A stretch of DNA of 64,000 bases, taken from Brumimicrobium oceani (lineage in GTDB: Bacteria; Bacteroidota; Bacteroidia; Flavobacteriales_D; Crocinitomicaceae). Below are positions 53,696-62,437 of this stretch, in pieces (the stretch's first letter is position 1; each line of letters starts with the position of its first letter). The stretch is taken from assembly GCF_003143775.1 (NCBI RefSeq), contig NZ_QFRJ01000011.1, positions 1 to 64,000 on the forward strand. The letters run 5' to 3'. Below the pieces are notes generated by a model. The model was not told where the DNA came from. It searched no databases and saw only the letters and a program-made list of their open reading frames with translations. Made by a program: the position numbers and the translations under genes.

Positions 53696-54292
53696 ATGAT
53701 ATTACCTATTGTTGCTTATGGCGATCCCGTTTTAAAAACTGAAGGAGTTGAGATAGATAAAGACTATGAAGGTTTAGAGACCCTCATCGAAAACATGTGG
53801 GAAACGATGTACAATGCTCATGGGGTTGGACTAGCCGCACCTCAAATCGGAAAATCTATTCGTTTGTTTGTTGTAGATGCATCCCCTTTTGCAGAAGACG
53901 ATGCTGATGGAGAACCAGATCCAAAAGCAGCAGGCTTGGACGGATTTAAAAAGGTTTTTATTAACCCAATTATTGAAGAAGAATCTGGTGAAGAATGGGC
54001 TTTTCAAGAAGGATGCTTAAGTATTCCGAACATTAGAGAGGACGTTTATAGAAAAGAAAAAATTACCATTACATACTTTGATGAAAATTTCAAATTTCAT
54101 GAAGAAACTTACGATGGTTATGCTGCGCGAATAATTCAGCACGAATATGATCATGTCGATGGAGTATTATTTACAGATCATCTTTCTACGTTAAAGAAAA
54201 AGTTATTGATGAAGAAATTAGCCAATATTTCAAAAGGAATAGTGGATATAGACTATCGTATGAAATTTCCCGTTACTAAAAGAAAAAGATAA
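53696..54292 (+). CDS. def: Peptide deformylase
   Basis: 198 residues. All three metal-site motifs are intact: GVGLAAPQIG, EGCLSIP and QHEYDHVDGVLF (HExxH-like). It removes the formyl group from nascent proteins. A loop insert AEDDADGEPDPKAAG between motifs 1 and 2 is typical of the Bacteroidota form. A lipoprotein gene follows 11 bases later. Confidence 0.95.
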   Translation: MILPIVAYGDPVLKTEGVEIDKDYEGLETLIENMWETMYNAHGVGLAAPQIGKSIRLFVVDASPFAEDDADGEPDPKAAGLDGFKKVFINPIIEEESGEEWAFQEGCLSIPNIREDVYRKEKITITYFDENFKFHEETYDGYAARIIQHEYDHVDGVLFTDHLSTLKKKLLMKKLANISKGIVDIDYRMKFPVTKRKR

Positions 54293-54303
54293 TTATTAAG
54301 ACC

Positions 54304-54903
54304 ATGAAAAAGGCCATTTACATTTTTAGCGTGTTGCTCGTTTTTACCGCTTGTAATTCTAATACAGAAGAAATTGAAGCTGATACGAAAGAAGAAGTTA
54401 ATCTTGAAGCTTTAAAGACTTCCATTAAAGAAATGGATGATTCTTTGAAATTATTGATGGACGAAGCAGTCAAATCGCCGACCTACAAAATGAACAAAGT
54501 GGCTTACCACGAGGCCATCAACAGAAACAAAGATTTCTATCACAATTTCCCTGAAGACTCTTATGCAGAAAAAGCTTTAAGTAAAATTGCAGCATTGTAT
54601 TTACAAATAGGTGTAGAAGAAGAAGCTGTGAAGTGGAGAGATACTTTATTGAATAATTATCCCAATACGGAAGATAAAATTGGTTTGCTGGAATTACAAA
54701 TGAATTATTACGACTACAACCAATACAATAAGGAGAAAATACAGCACTACGCTGAACGTTTATTAGCCATTGAAAATTTATCTGATGAAAAACGTGAACA
54801 ATATGAATTTCGTTTAGAGCACATCGATAAATCTTTTGAGGAGTTAATTGAGCTTCAAATTGCTGGAGATTTAGAAAAAGTAAATACAGAACATCCGCAA
54901 TAG
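54304..54903 (+). CDS. Helical lipoprotein with TPR-like segments
   Basis: 199 residues, lipobox VFTAC (Cys17) followed by an acidic region (NSNTEEIEADTKEE). The mature part is all-helical, with YAEKALSKIAALYLQIG and LLELQMNYYDYNQYNKEKIQ resembling tetratricopeptide helices. The short spacing suggests translation with the def message. The acidic residues near Cys17 could favour surface exposure. Function unknown. Confidence 0.65.
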   Translation: MKKAIYIFSVLLVFTACNSNTEEIEADTKEEVNLEALKTSIKEMDDSLKLLMDEAVKSPTYKMNKVAYHEAINRNKDFYHNFPEDSYAEKALSKIAALYLQIGVEEEAVKWRDTLLNNYPNTEDKIGLLELQMNYYDYNQYNKEKIQHYAERLLAIENLSDEKREQYEFRLEHIDKSFEELIELQIAGDLEKVNTEHPQ

Positions 54904-55023
54904 TTAAGTACGTCTTAGCGCAATTCTCGTGCTGTACCAAGTCGTTTTTAACACGTCCTTAACATCTGTAAAGCAATGATGTTAAGGCTTTGTTAAAAAA
55001 CTGAATGCTAGGTTAATTCGGTA

Positions 55024-55031
55024 TATATTTG
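55024..55031 (+). promoter_or_regulatory. -7 promoter element for the DUF1573 gene
   Basis: TATATTTG, a perfect TAnnTTTG, 22 bases before the ATG at 55053. Confidence 0.5.
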
Positions 55032-55052
55032 ATTGAAACTAAAATTATAAAC

Positions 55053-55502
55053 ATGAAAAAAATACTATTTACATTAAGCCTTTTAGCGACTGCTTTTTTC
55101 GGAATGAACACAGCAATAGCACAAGCATCTGTTGAATCGGGAGCGAAAATTGAATTTGAAAAAGAAACGCATGACTATGGTACAATCAGTCAATATGCTG
55201 ATGGAACATGTGAGTTTGTTTTCAAAAATACGGGAAATGAGCCATTGGTTATTTCTAACGCAAAAGGTTCTTGCGGATGTACAGTACCCCAGTGGCCACG
55301 TGAGCCAATTGCACCTGGACAAACCGGAACAATTAAAGTAAAATACGATACGAAGAGAGTAGGAATTATTGGTAAAAGCGTTACATTACAATCTAATGCA
55401 ACTAACGAGCCAACGAAAACTATTCGTATCAAAGGAAATGTGAAAGCAGCACCAAAAGGTGGAGCACCTGTAAACAACAGTGGAGCGCCAGCTGCAGGCT
55501 AA
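55053..55502 (+). CDS. Exported DUF1573 protein
   Basis: 149 residues from the ATG at 55053; an in-frame TTG at 55029 lies inside the -7 element and is rejected. Signal peptide LFTLSLLATAFFGMNTAIAQ. The DUF1573 core is clear: DYGTISQYADGTCEFVFKNT, LVISNAKGSCGCTVPQWP and APGQTGTIKVKYD. The fold is a single Ig-like ASH/MSP-type domain with a CGC motif. The tail is Gly/Ala/Pro-rich. The role is unknown. It ends at a clear terminator. Confidence 0.85.
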   Translation: MKKILFTLSLLATAFFGMNTAIAQASVESGAKIEFEKETHDYGTISQYADGTCEFVFKNTGNEPLVISNAKGSCGCTVPQWPREPIAPGQTGTIKVKYDTKRVGIIGKSVTLQSNATNEPTKTIRIKGNVKAAPKGGAPVNNSGAPAAG

Positions 55503-55539
55503 ACTAAAAAGAGGTTCTAGGGACTTCTAATACAATATT

Positions 55540-55578
55540 AAATTCCGCTTCTGGGTTCGCTCAGTAAGCGGAATTTTT
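55540..55578 (+). terminator. Rho-independent terminator after the DUF1573 gene
   Basis: AAATTCCGCTT (55540-55550), 15-base loop, AAGCGGAATTT (55566-55576), extending the T-run to 55578. Perfect 11-bp stem. Confidence 0.75.
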
Positions 55579-55762
55579 ATTTAAGACAACTGAAGAGTTA
55601 TTGCTGAATGTTTTTGTTTGATCTGCGAAATTCAAATTGGACTAAGTTGCTACTGTAATTTGCATTTTTAAGTCATAGATTATTTCAATGATTTCGTTTT
55701 TTTAACAGATTTACACCCCTAAAATCATCCAATATCCTATCTTCGTATTATAAATTTATACC

Positions 55763-56665
55763 ATGTCAATTTCTGTAAAACATCTTACTAAATACTACGG
55801 AGAGCAAGCCGCAGTAGACAACATTTCTTTTGAAGCAAAAAATGGAGAAATTTTGGGTTTTTTAGGCCCAAATGGAGCTGGGAAGTCAACAACGATGAAA
55901 ATCATCACGAGTTTTATTCCTGCAACAGAGGGAGATGTAGAGGTTTGTGGATTGGATATCAAGAAACATTCACTTGAAGTTAGAAAGAAAATTGGTTATT
56001 TACCAGAACACAATCCGCTTTACTTGGATATGTATGTCAAGGAATACCTCAATTTTGTAGGTAAAATTTACAAAGTAAAAAAGCTCAAAGAACGAGTAGC
56101 TGAGGTCATAGAATTGGTTGGACTGCAAAAGGAACAACACAAAGTAATTGGCCAACTTTCTAAAGGGTATAGACAAAGGGTTGGATTGGCACAAGCGATC
56201 ATTCACGATCCTGAAGTTTTGATTTTAGATGAACCCACATCAGGACTTGATCCAAATCAATTGGCTGAAATTCGTGAATTGATTAAGAAAATCGGAAAAC
56301 AAAAAACAGTAATGCTTTCGACACACATTATGCAGGAAGTAGAAGCCATTTGCGACAGAGTAATCATTATCAAGAATGGAAAACTGGTAGCCAACGCCAA
56401 AGCCAGCGAACTACAATCGGATGTGAACAGCCAGGTTGTATTTGTAGAGTTTGATGCTGAAATTTCAAGAAATCGCTTGGCAAAAGTCCCAAATATTTCG
56501 AGGGTTGAGGAAGTCACTAAAACATCATTCCTTGTGAAATCTGACTCTTCAATTGATTTAAGAAAAACCATTGCAGCTTATGCCCAAGAAGAGAATTTAT
56601 TGATTTTGACCATTCGTAAAGAAGAAAAAACTTTGGAAGAAGTTTTTAAGGATTATACTAAGTAA
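55763..56665 (+). CDS. gldA: Gliding-motility ABC transporter ATPase GldA
   Basis: 300 residues. Walker A GPNGAGKST, Q-loop region GYLPEHNPLYLDMYV, signature LSKGYRQRVGLAQA and Walker B VLILDEPTSGLD are all intact. The PEHNPLYLDxYVxEYL stretch and length match GldA of Flavobacteriia. With GldF and GldG it forms an ABC transporter needed for gliding in some species. No gldF or gldG is adjacent here, so a generic ABC ATPase remains possible. Confidence 0.8.
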   Translation: MSISVKHLTKYYGEQAAVDNISFEAKNGEILGFLGPNGAGKSTTMKIITSFIPATEGDVEVCGLDIKKHSLEVRKKIGYLPEHNPLYLDMYVKEYLNFVGKIYKVKKLKERVAEVIELVGLQKEQHKVIGQLSKGYRQRVGLAQAIIHDPEVLILDEPTSGLDPNQLAEIRELIKKIGKQKTVMLSTHIMQEVEAICDRVIIIKNGKLVANAKASELQSDVNSQVVFVEFDAEISRNRLAKVPNISRVEEVTKTSFLVKSDSSIDLRKTIAAYAQEENLLILTIRKEEKTLEEVFKDYTK

Positions 56666-56696
56666 TTAGGAATTTTTTAATTACGAATTACGAATT
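56663..56696. repeat. 34-bp inverted repeat, left arm
   Basis: Begins TAATTAGGAATTTTTTAATT and ends TACGAATT. It is complementary to 57397-57430 at 33 of 34 positions. It overlaps the stop codon of gldA and, with its partner, encloses the next gene. Confidence 0.8.
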
Positions 56697-56743
56697 GGTA
56701 GAGGTTTAGAGTTAAACGATGTCGTGATAATAAGATAAATCGC

Positions 56744-57325
56744 ATGAGAAATTTATTTACTATTTTCTTTTTACTTTTCATCACTTTTTGCGTTACAGGT
56801 CAGTCGGACACACTCTACTTTACAACTCATCAAAAGAACACATTTGAATCGATTCTTGATAGTTTCCATGCGAGAAAAATGGATGTTGATGAAATCTATT
56901 TAGAAAATAAACGCTTTGATTCATTGATTAGAATAATTGATAAATTGAATCATTCTAGACGTTCTACATTTGAAGATAAAGACTCCTTATATCTCTTAGC
57001 AAAGACAATATATCCATATAGCTGGGAAGTATCTTTTTGGGAGAATCCTACTGGGTGTTTTCTTGGAAACGATATAATTGCGCGAACACAAGAACGACTT
57101 AGAGACTTTTGCAACCTATGCGAAGAATTGAGAACTCCGAATGAATTTGGGTTAACCCAAAAACAACTTAATCAAGTACACGAGCAACAAATGGATGGTT
57201 ATTTGATGAGACTAAAACATGCATTTCAATTCGTTGATAAAAATCTTGAGGGAAGATTATGGGCTCATTTATATTTTGGCGCACTTCAAAAAACTCATAT
57301 TGTAATATTAGCCGAACAAAAGTAA
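56744..57325 (+). CDS. Exported protein of unknown function between inverted repeats
   Basis: 193 residues. Signal peptide NLFTIFFLLFITFCVTGQ. The rest is mainly helical: DSFHARKMDVDEIYLENKRF, a central WEVSFWENPTGCFLGNDIIA, then RLRDFCNLCEELRTP. Not recognised. The gene is flanked by 34-bp inverted repeats (56663-56696 and 57397-57430), which suggests it may have been carried in as a unit. Confidence 0.55.
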   Translation: MRNLFTIFFLLFITFCVTGQSDTLYFTTHQKNTFESILDSFHARKMDVDEIYLENKRFDSLIRIIDKLNHSRRSTFEDKDSLYLLAKTIYPYSWEVSFWENPTGCFLGNDIIARTQERLRDFCNLCEELRTPNEFGLTQKQLNQVHEQQMDGYLMRLKHAFQFVDKNLEGRLWAHLYFGALQKTHIVILAEQK

Positions 57326-57396
57326 ACTACACGAAAAATGTTAGCCTTCCTTTTTCACTCCAAAAACAAGCTTGAGCAAAGCGAACACCAACCACG

Positions 57397-57430
57397 AATT
57401 CGTAATTCGTAATTAAAAAATTCGTAATTA
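57397..57430. repeat. 34-bp inverted repeat, right arm
   Basis: AATTCGTAATTCGTAATT followed by AAAAAATTCGTAATTA, the reverse complement of the left arm with one mismatch. A further CGAATTGGT (56691-56699) / ACCAATTCG (57448-57456) pair lies around it. Confidence 0.8.
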
Positions 57431-57464
57431 ACTTCCTTGAGGGCTTCACCAATTCGCAATTGAT

Positions 57465-59087
57465 TTAAAGAACAATCTTCCTGCTTTTCTCCATTGCGTG
57501 TTGAGCAAAATCTTCTCCAACCGAAGTTTTGTAATCGTAGATGTAATCGACATTTAATTTTTCGAAAATTTCCTTTTCATCTTCATAGTGGCAAATAGCA
57601 GCAATCTTAAATTGTCTTTCTTTCATCTTGTTGATTTGCTTCATCGTATTGTGATTTGAGGCATAATCGCTCATGGCTAAAACCACAACGTCTACCCTAT
57701 CCCAATTCGATTCATCCCAGAAATCTCTATCTGTAGAATCTCCCCAAACTACATTGTTTCCTTCTTCTTTCAGTTGTTTTACTTTATCAGCGTTATAATC
57801 AACACCAATAATATGGTCTGGGAAATTTTCTTTTAAATGTTGGTAAGCAGGCATTCCTATACTTCCTAATCCAATAATTACATATTTGGCCTCGCCGCTA
57901 ATTTGGGCTTGTTTGTCGATACCTTTTGAAGTCCTGTTCCACTTTGTAAGCGTAGTTTGGTACTTTTCGAACAATTCGTACGAACGTGCCACCACGGGAG
58001 AAGAAAGCAAGAAAGAAAAGCTCATAAAAATGGCCAAAGTAGTTAACCAATCACTGTCTATCATACCATTAGAAACCGCCACTGCTCCAACGATTAGCCC
58101 AAATTCACTATAATTAGAAAGCTGTAGGGAGGTTAAAAAATTTGTTCTGGCACGCAATTCGAAAAAGGAGAATAACTTAATAAATAATAAACCTTTAAAA
58201 ATCACAAAGACCATTAAAGAACCCGCAATAGCAACATTTGTTAAAGAGGGAACCCCCGAGAGACCAATATTGATAAAGAACCCGATCAAAAAGAAATCTT
58301 TATAACTCAACATTCTGTCATACAGTTCCTCTTTTCTTGGGTGGTTGACCAAGAGCATTCCTATAATTAAGGCTCCCAGATCATATTTTAAATCTACCAA
58401 ATCAAAAGCTAAAGCTCCGGCTATTAATGGGGCAAAGAATCCAAAAACCGTAAGTAATTCTCCGTGTCCTGTTTTATTCAACAACTTATCCAACACCAGT
58501 TTGATCAGGTATAAATAAACAGGCAATGCCAATGCCCATATTGAAGGCATTACACTTTTCGAAAGCGTCAAAAACACTACTGCAAAAATGTCTTGAACAA
58601 CTAAAATCCCTATGGCAAAACGCCCATGTCGCGAGGTAATTTCCCCTCTTTCCTCCAAAGATTTAACGATAAAAACGGTACTTGAAAAACTCAATGCAAA
58701 GCCAATAATCATAGCAGCCTCCAGGGTCATGTCAGTAAAATACTGTATTCCCAAGAAACCCAAACCAAAGATTACCCCACCTATAGCGAGTGTTGTAAGA
58801 ATAATGTGAGAAGAAGCGGTGATTAATATTTCGGGCTTCACCAGTTCCTTAATCTTAATTTTCAACCCAATAGTAAATAAAAGCAAAATAATCCCTAAGT
58901 CTGAAAGCGGAACTAAAATTTGCTTTAGGTTACCATCGGTATATCCTGTTATTCCCAAAAAGAAACCCGTGGCCAGAAATCCTAAAAGCGCTGGAAGCCC
59001 AAGTCGTTTCATTAACAACCCACTTAAAAAAGCAAGTGATAACCAAATTGCATCTATGTATCCTGCACCTAATTCGATTGATTCCAT
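57465..59087 (-). CDS. Monovalent cation:proton antiporter with TrkA-N domain (KefB-like)
   Basis: 540 residues. The N-terminal ~370 residues are a CPA2-type membrane domain of about 12 helices, with GLALSFSSTVFIVKSL-like and GLIVGAVAVSNG motifs. A linker leads to a cytosolic Rossmann domain (KYVIIGLGSIGMPAYQHL, GVDYNADKV, VWGDSTDRDFW) of the TrkA-N type that senses nucleotide or glutathione adducts. It probably expels K+ or Na+ in exchange for H+. Usual length for KefB/YbaL relatives. Confidence 0.9.
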   Translation of the reverse strand: MESIELGAGYIDAIWLSLAFLSGLLMKRLGLPALLGFLATGFFLGITGYTDGNLKQILVPLSDLGIILLLFTIGLKIKIKELVKPEILITASSHIILTTLAIGGVIFGLGFLGIQYFTDMTLEAAMIIGFALSFSSTVFIVKSLEERGEITSRHGRFAIGILVVQDIFAVVFLTLSKSVMPSIWALALPVYLYLIKLVLDKLLNKTGHGELLTVFGFFAPLIAGALAFDLVDLKYDLGALIIGMLLVNHPRKEELYDRMLSYKDFFLIGFFINIGLSGVPSLTNVAIAGSLMVFVIFKGLLFIKLFSFFELRARTNFLTSLQLSNYSEFGLIVGAVAVSNGMIDSDWLTTLAIFMSFSFLLSSPVVARSYELFEKYQTTLTKWNRTSKGIDKQAQISGEAKYVIIGLGSIGMPAYQHLKENFPDHIIGVDYNADKVKQLKEEGNNVVWGDSTDRDFWDESNWDRVDVVVLAMSDYASNHNTMKQINKMKERQFKIAAICHYEDEKEIFEKLNVDYIYDYKTSVGEDFAQHAMEKSRKIVL

Positions 59088-59185
59088 CTAATAATTTAAA
59101 TCTTTAATTTTTATGTTGTTTTAGAAGTACGACTCCACTGAGTCATTGAAAATAGCGAAACGCCTTTTGCAAGCACATGTGTATT

Positions 59186-60490
59186 TTAAAAGCGCTTTAT
59201 CCAATATTTGAAATAAAAATAGGGGATAAAGCCTCTAAGCAACATCCACATAATGATTGCCATCCAAATAATTTGCAATCCAGGCATTAGCTGATGTCCG
59301 ATTAATAATACTGGTAAAAATCCGAATAGCGTTGAAATAAATAAAATATTTCTCAAAAATTTTGCTTTTCCCATTCCTTTAAAGACTCCATCCAAAGTAA
59401 AAGCGAGTGCATTTATGGGTAAACACAAGGCGAATAAAGGAAGAACCAAAGGGTACATTGACCAGACTTTTTCATTGTCGATGAGTAATTCCATGATTTG
59501 AGAATCGAAAAGCATGAGTAAGCCGGACAAAGCGAAAGACACAATTAAGCTCAGCAATAAATTTCTATTCAGATTACGCTGCATGGCTTCTTTATTTCTA
59601 GCCCCCAAGAATTTCCCTGCCATCGCGTTGGCCGATGTTGCAAAAGCATCTAAGAAGAATGCAGAAAACAACCATAAATTGAGCATGACTGCATGAGTTG
59701 CCGCTTGAACTGTACCATAAATATTGGCGAATTTATGGGTTAACATTAGGGCTAGATTCAAAACAATAGTTCGCAAAACTAAATTTCCAGCAATTAATAA
59801 AAGTCCAACAAACTCTGGACTAATTCTCAAAGTATGAATCAGACGAATTTTTGATTGAACAAACAAGAAATAAAGCGTAAGAACAAACATTACAATTTGC
59901 GCAAAGAAACTGGCCCAAGCCGCTCCCTCTACTCCCATGGGCTCCACTAAATTCCACCAGCCCAAAACAAAAATAAAATCAAGTAAAATATTCACACTAC
60001 CACCAATAATGGAAATCACCATGGCCCACCAAGTATTTTGAACGCCTCTAAAAACTCCAAAAATAGAGAAAGTGATGAGCGTTAAAGGAAATCCGAGAAC
60101 ACGAATATTGAAATAAGCTGTAGCGTCTTTTAGAATTGGTCCGGAAGCAGAAAGTAGATTTTCGAAAATCCAAGCCGAAGTATAGTAGGTCGTCAACATA
60201 GCTAAAACTCCAACAATTGCATTAAAGTAGATCATTTGTGGAATGAGACTTGCCATTACACGCATGCGCATGGAGCCATAAGCTTGCGAAACAACTGCTG
60301 AAATAGCACTTTTCATTTGAGCAAAAATCCAAACTAAAGCAGAAATTAAACTTCCAGCAATTCCTACTGCAGCAACCGCCGAAAGATTTTCATTGCTTTC
60401 CGCAAAGCTGTCATAGCCAATATTTCCCACAACCGCTAAATCAGTCAAAGAAAGAACTGGTTCAACGATTCCTCCCAGCATAGCAGGCAA
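59186..60490 (-). CDS. MATE family efflux transporter; true start unresolved
   Basis: At least 434 residues in about 12 helices. MATE features include MLGGIVEPVLSLTDLAVVGN near the start, a second bundle with GFLPVLLIGHQLMPG-type loops and the family's internal repeat. It should expel drugs or metabolites using Na+ or H+. The frame continues upstream of the TTG at 60490 with coding-like, family-like residues (YRSIWKLALPAML), so the true start is further upstream. No in-frame ATG was found up to about 60600. A non-ATG start near 60550 is possible. Confidence 0.85.
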   Translation of the reverse strand: MPAMLGGIVEPVLSLTDLAVVGNIGYDSFAESNENLSAVAAVGIAGSLISALVWIFAQMKSAISAVVSQAYGSMRMRVMASLIPQMIYFNAIVGVLAMLTTYYTSAWIFENLLSASGPILKDATAYFNIRVLGFPLTLITFSIFGVFRGVQNTWWAMVISIIGGSVNILLDFIFVLGWWNLVEPMGVEGAAWASFFAQIVMFVLTLYFLFVQSKIRLIHTLRISPEFVGLLLIAGNLVLRTIVLNLALMLTHKFANIYGTVQAATHAVMLNLWLFSAFFLDAFATSANAMAGKFLGARNKEAMQRNLNRNLLLSLIVSFALSGLLMLFDSQIMELLIDNEKVWSMYPLVLPLFALCLPINALAFTLDGVFKGMGKAKFLRNILFISTLFGFLPVLLIGHQLMPGLQIIWMAIIMWMLLRGFIPYFYFKYWIKRF

Positions 60491-60780
60491 AGCTAATTTC
60501 CAGATGGAACGATATGTGGGTTGTTTTTGGATTTTTGAAGGGTTTTTTAGAATGCAAAGGTAGGGATTTTTTAAAAATGCCGGGTGTTTTTTTAGGTGTA
60601 AGGTGGGGTTTGAAAATTTGGTGATGGATTTTGAAAATCATGGATTGAATGTGTTGTTTTTGGATGATGGTACATTTTCCTTGGATGGAATAACCTTTCT
60701 CTCGGTGGTGTATTTTTGAAAATTTGGTGGTGCATTTTGACAATGATGGACTGAATGTGTTGTTTGTGGATGATGGTGGA
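60491..60780. repeat. Gap with a 67-bp direct repeat
   Basis: GAAAATTTGGTGATGGATTT... at 60612-60678 recurs at 60718-60784 with a few substitutions, both running through GAATGTGTTGTTT.TGGATGATGG to ATTTT. No gene is supported. The minus-strand frame here overlaps the MATE start region and looks spurious. Confidence 0.7.
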
Positions 60781-60868
60781 TTTTATCCGGTGGGGTGCAT
60801 TTTATCCCGTGGGGTGCATTTTATCCCGTGGGGTGCATTTTATCCCGTGGGGTGCATTTTATCCCGTG
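60781..60868. repeat. 19-bp tandem repeat, four copies and a partial fifth
   Basis: Unit TTTTATCCCGTGGGGTGCA at 60781, 60800, 60819 and 60838; the first has one substitution (CCGG). A fifth copy begins at 60857 and runs into the REP palindrome after TTTTATCCCGTGG. Confidence 0.9.
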
Positions 60869-60897
60869 GAGGCGCAATGCATTGCGCCTCTACGGGA
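60862..60897. repeat. REP-like palindrome beside the RAYT gene
   Basis: Perfect 22-bp core GAGGCGCAATGCATTGCGCCTC (60869-60890), extended outward by TCCCGT (60862-60867) facing ACGGGA (60892-60897) across one G-T pair. It lies 84 bases upstream of a RAYT transposase gene. The core differs from that at 24910-24931 at two paired positions, keeping full symmetry. Confidence 0.88.
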
Positions 60898-60980
60898 ATA
60901 AATGCTAACAATAATTGAAAATCTAAACATTTTGGTTATCTTCATTATAATTAAAAAAATAACCACCATAAATCAAAATC

Positions 60981-61505
60981 ATGAAAAGGCTATACAAAAA
61001 CAAATACCGTGTTGATACATTTCGATGGAAAAACTGGAACTATGCTTGGTGCGCTGACTACTTCGTAACTGTTTTAACGCATGATAAACAATGTTTCTTT
61101 GGAGAAATATCAGAAAACAAAGCTCAATTATCAAAAATTGGTGAAATCGTAAAAACTGAATGGGAAAAAACATTTGAGATGAGACCTGATATGAATTTAA
61201 CAATGGGAGAATATGTTATAATGCCCAACCATATTCATGTGATAATAAGAATTGGAAAAAATGAATTCAATTCTAAAAACTCACTAAATGATGTAAATGT
61301 GAAAAACCAATTTGGCCCTCAATCAAAAAACCTAGGTTCGATAATGAGAGGATTCAAATCTTCCGTGACAATGAAGTCCAGAATTTTAAATCCTGATTTC
61401 AAATGGAAAACGCGATTTCATGACCATATTATTAGAAATAATTGGGCATTTTATAATATCGAAAAGTATATTAGAGAGAATCCTGAAAAATGGGTGGATG
61501 AATAA
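60981..61505 (+). CDS. REP-associated tyrosine transposase (RAYT)
   Basis: 174 residues of the Y1 HUH transposase superfamily. The metal-binding HUH motif is MPNHIHVIIRI. A probable catalytic Tyr lies in the C-terminal helix NNWAFYNIEKYIRENPEKW, whose IxxNPxKW end is a RAYT hallmark. RAYTs act on nearby REP palindromes and are generally not true insertion sequences. A REP-like palindrome and tandem repeat lie directly upstream. It appears intact. Confidence 0.88.
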   Translation: MKRLYKNKYRVDTFRWKNWNYAWCADYFVTVLTHDKQCFFGEISENKAQLSKIGEIVKTEWEKTFEMRPDMNLTMGEYVIMPNHIHVIIRIGKNEFNSKNSLNDVNVKNQFGPQSKNLGSIMRGFKSSVTMKSRILNPDFKWKTRFHDHIIRNNWAFYNIEKYIRENPEKWVDE

Positions 61506-61612
61506 AATACAGATTCACAATATCAAATAGAGTAAAAATTACTCTTTCATATTCCTGAAATCCATTCATTCAGAATATTGTTTAATTTAGCGCTTTCTAA
61601 AAACGTAAATCA

Positions 61613-62404
61613 ATGGAAATCATAGAGGCGATTATACTCGGAATTGTACAAGGTTTAACTGAATTTCTTCCTGTTTCAAGCAGCGGACACCTTGAAATAG
61701 TGAAAGCTATTTTTGGGAATGAAGATGTGGGTGAATTGAGTATGATGACCACAGTTGTCCTTCATTTCGCCACCGCACTAAGTACAATCGTAATTTTTAG
61801 AAAAGATGTTGCTGAGATTTTAAAGGGTCTTTTTCAATTCAAACAAAACGAAGAATTGATGTTCTCCCTAAAAATTATCTTGTCCATGATTCCTGCTGCT
61901 TTTGTAGGTTTCTTTTTCGATGATTTAATTGATTCCTTCTTCCATAGTCAAATTCTCTTGGTTGGGTTTATGTTGCTCATTACTGGTTTGCTTCTTTTCT
62001 TGGCCGACAAAGCAAAAAACACCAACAAAAATGTAAGTTTCAAAAGTGCGTTAATCATCGGAATTGCGCAGGCAATAGCTATTCTGCCAGGGATTTCTCG
62101 TTCTGGGGCTACAATCGGAACTTCAGTTCTTTTAGGGATAGACCGTGAAAAATCTGCTCGTTTTTCTTTCTTAATGGTTGTTCCTTTAATTTTTGGTAAA
62201 ATCGCTAAAGACTTATTAGATGGTGGATTTGCAGGAGACAATGTTCCTGTTTTATCTTTGTCTTTAGGATTTATCGCTGCCTTTGTAACAGGTTTAATTG
62301 CCTGTACTTGGATGATTTCAATTGTAAAGAAAAGCAAATTGACTTACTTCTCAATTTACTGTTTCATTGTAGGAACAATCGCTATTGTTTGGTCGGTAGT
62401 TTAA
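61613..62404 (+). CDS. uppP: Undecaprenyl-diphosphate phosphatase
   Basis: 263 residues with about eight helices. Both active-site motifs are present: GLTEFLPVSSSGHLE near the N-terminus and LPGISRSGATIGTSVLLG in the second half. It recycles undecaprenyl phosphate for cell-wall synthesis. The PAP2 phosphatase gene follows 33 bases later and may share the message. Confidence 0.95.
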   Translation: MEIIEAIILGIVQGLTEFLPVSSSGHLEIVKAIFGNEDVGELSMMTTVVLHFATALSTIVIFRKDVAEILKGLFQFKQNEELMFSLKIILSMIPAAFVGFFFDDLIDSFFHSQILLVGFMLLITGLLLFLADKAKNTNKNVSFKSALIIGIAQAIAILPGISRSGATIGTSVLLGIDREKSARFSFLMVVPLIFGKIAKDLLDGGFAGDNVPVLSLSLGFIAAFVTGLIACTWMISIVKKSKLTYFSIYCFIVGTIAIVWSVV

Positions 62405-62437
62405 GCTATAAACTTTCTTTGGAACTCTCAATTAAAT

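Noticed and set aside
60462-60743. 93-codon minus-strand frame before the MATE gene
   Set aside because: Composed of the 67-bp repeat and overlapping the transporter N-terminus in another frame.
60781-60856. Possible CRISPR array
   Set aside because: The 19-bp units are contiguous with no spacers, and no cas gene is present.
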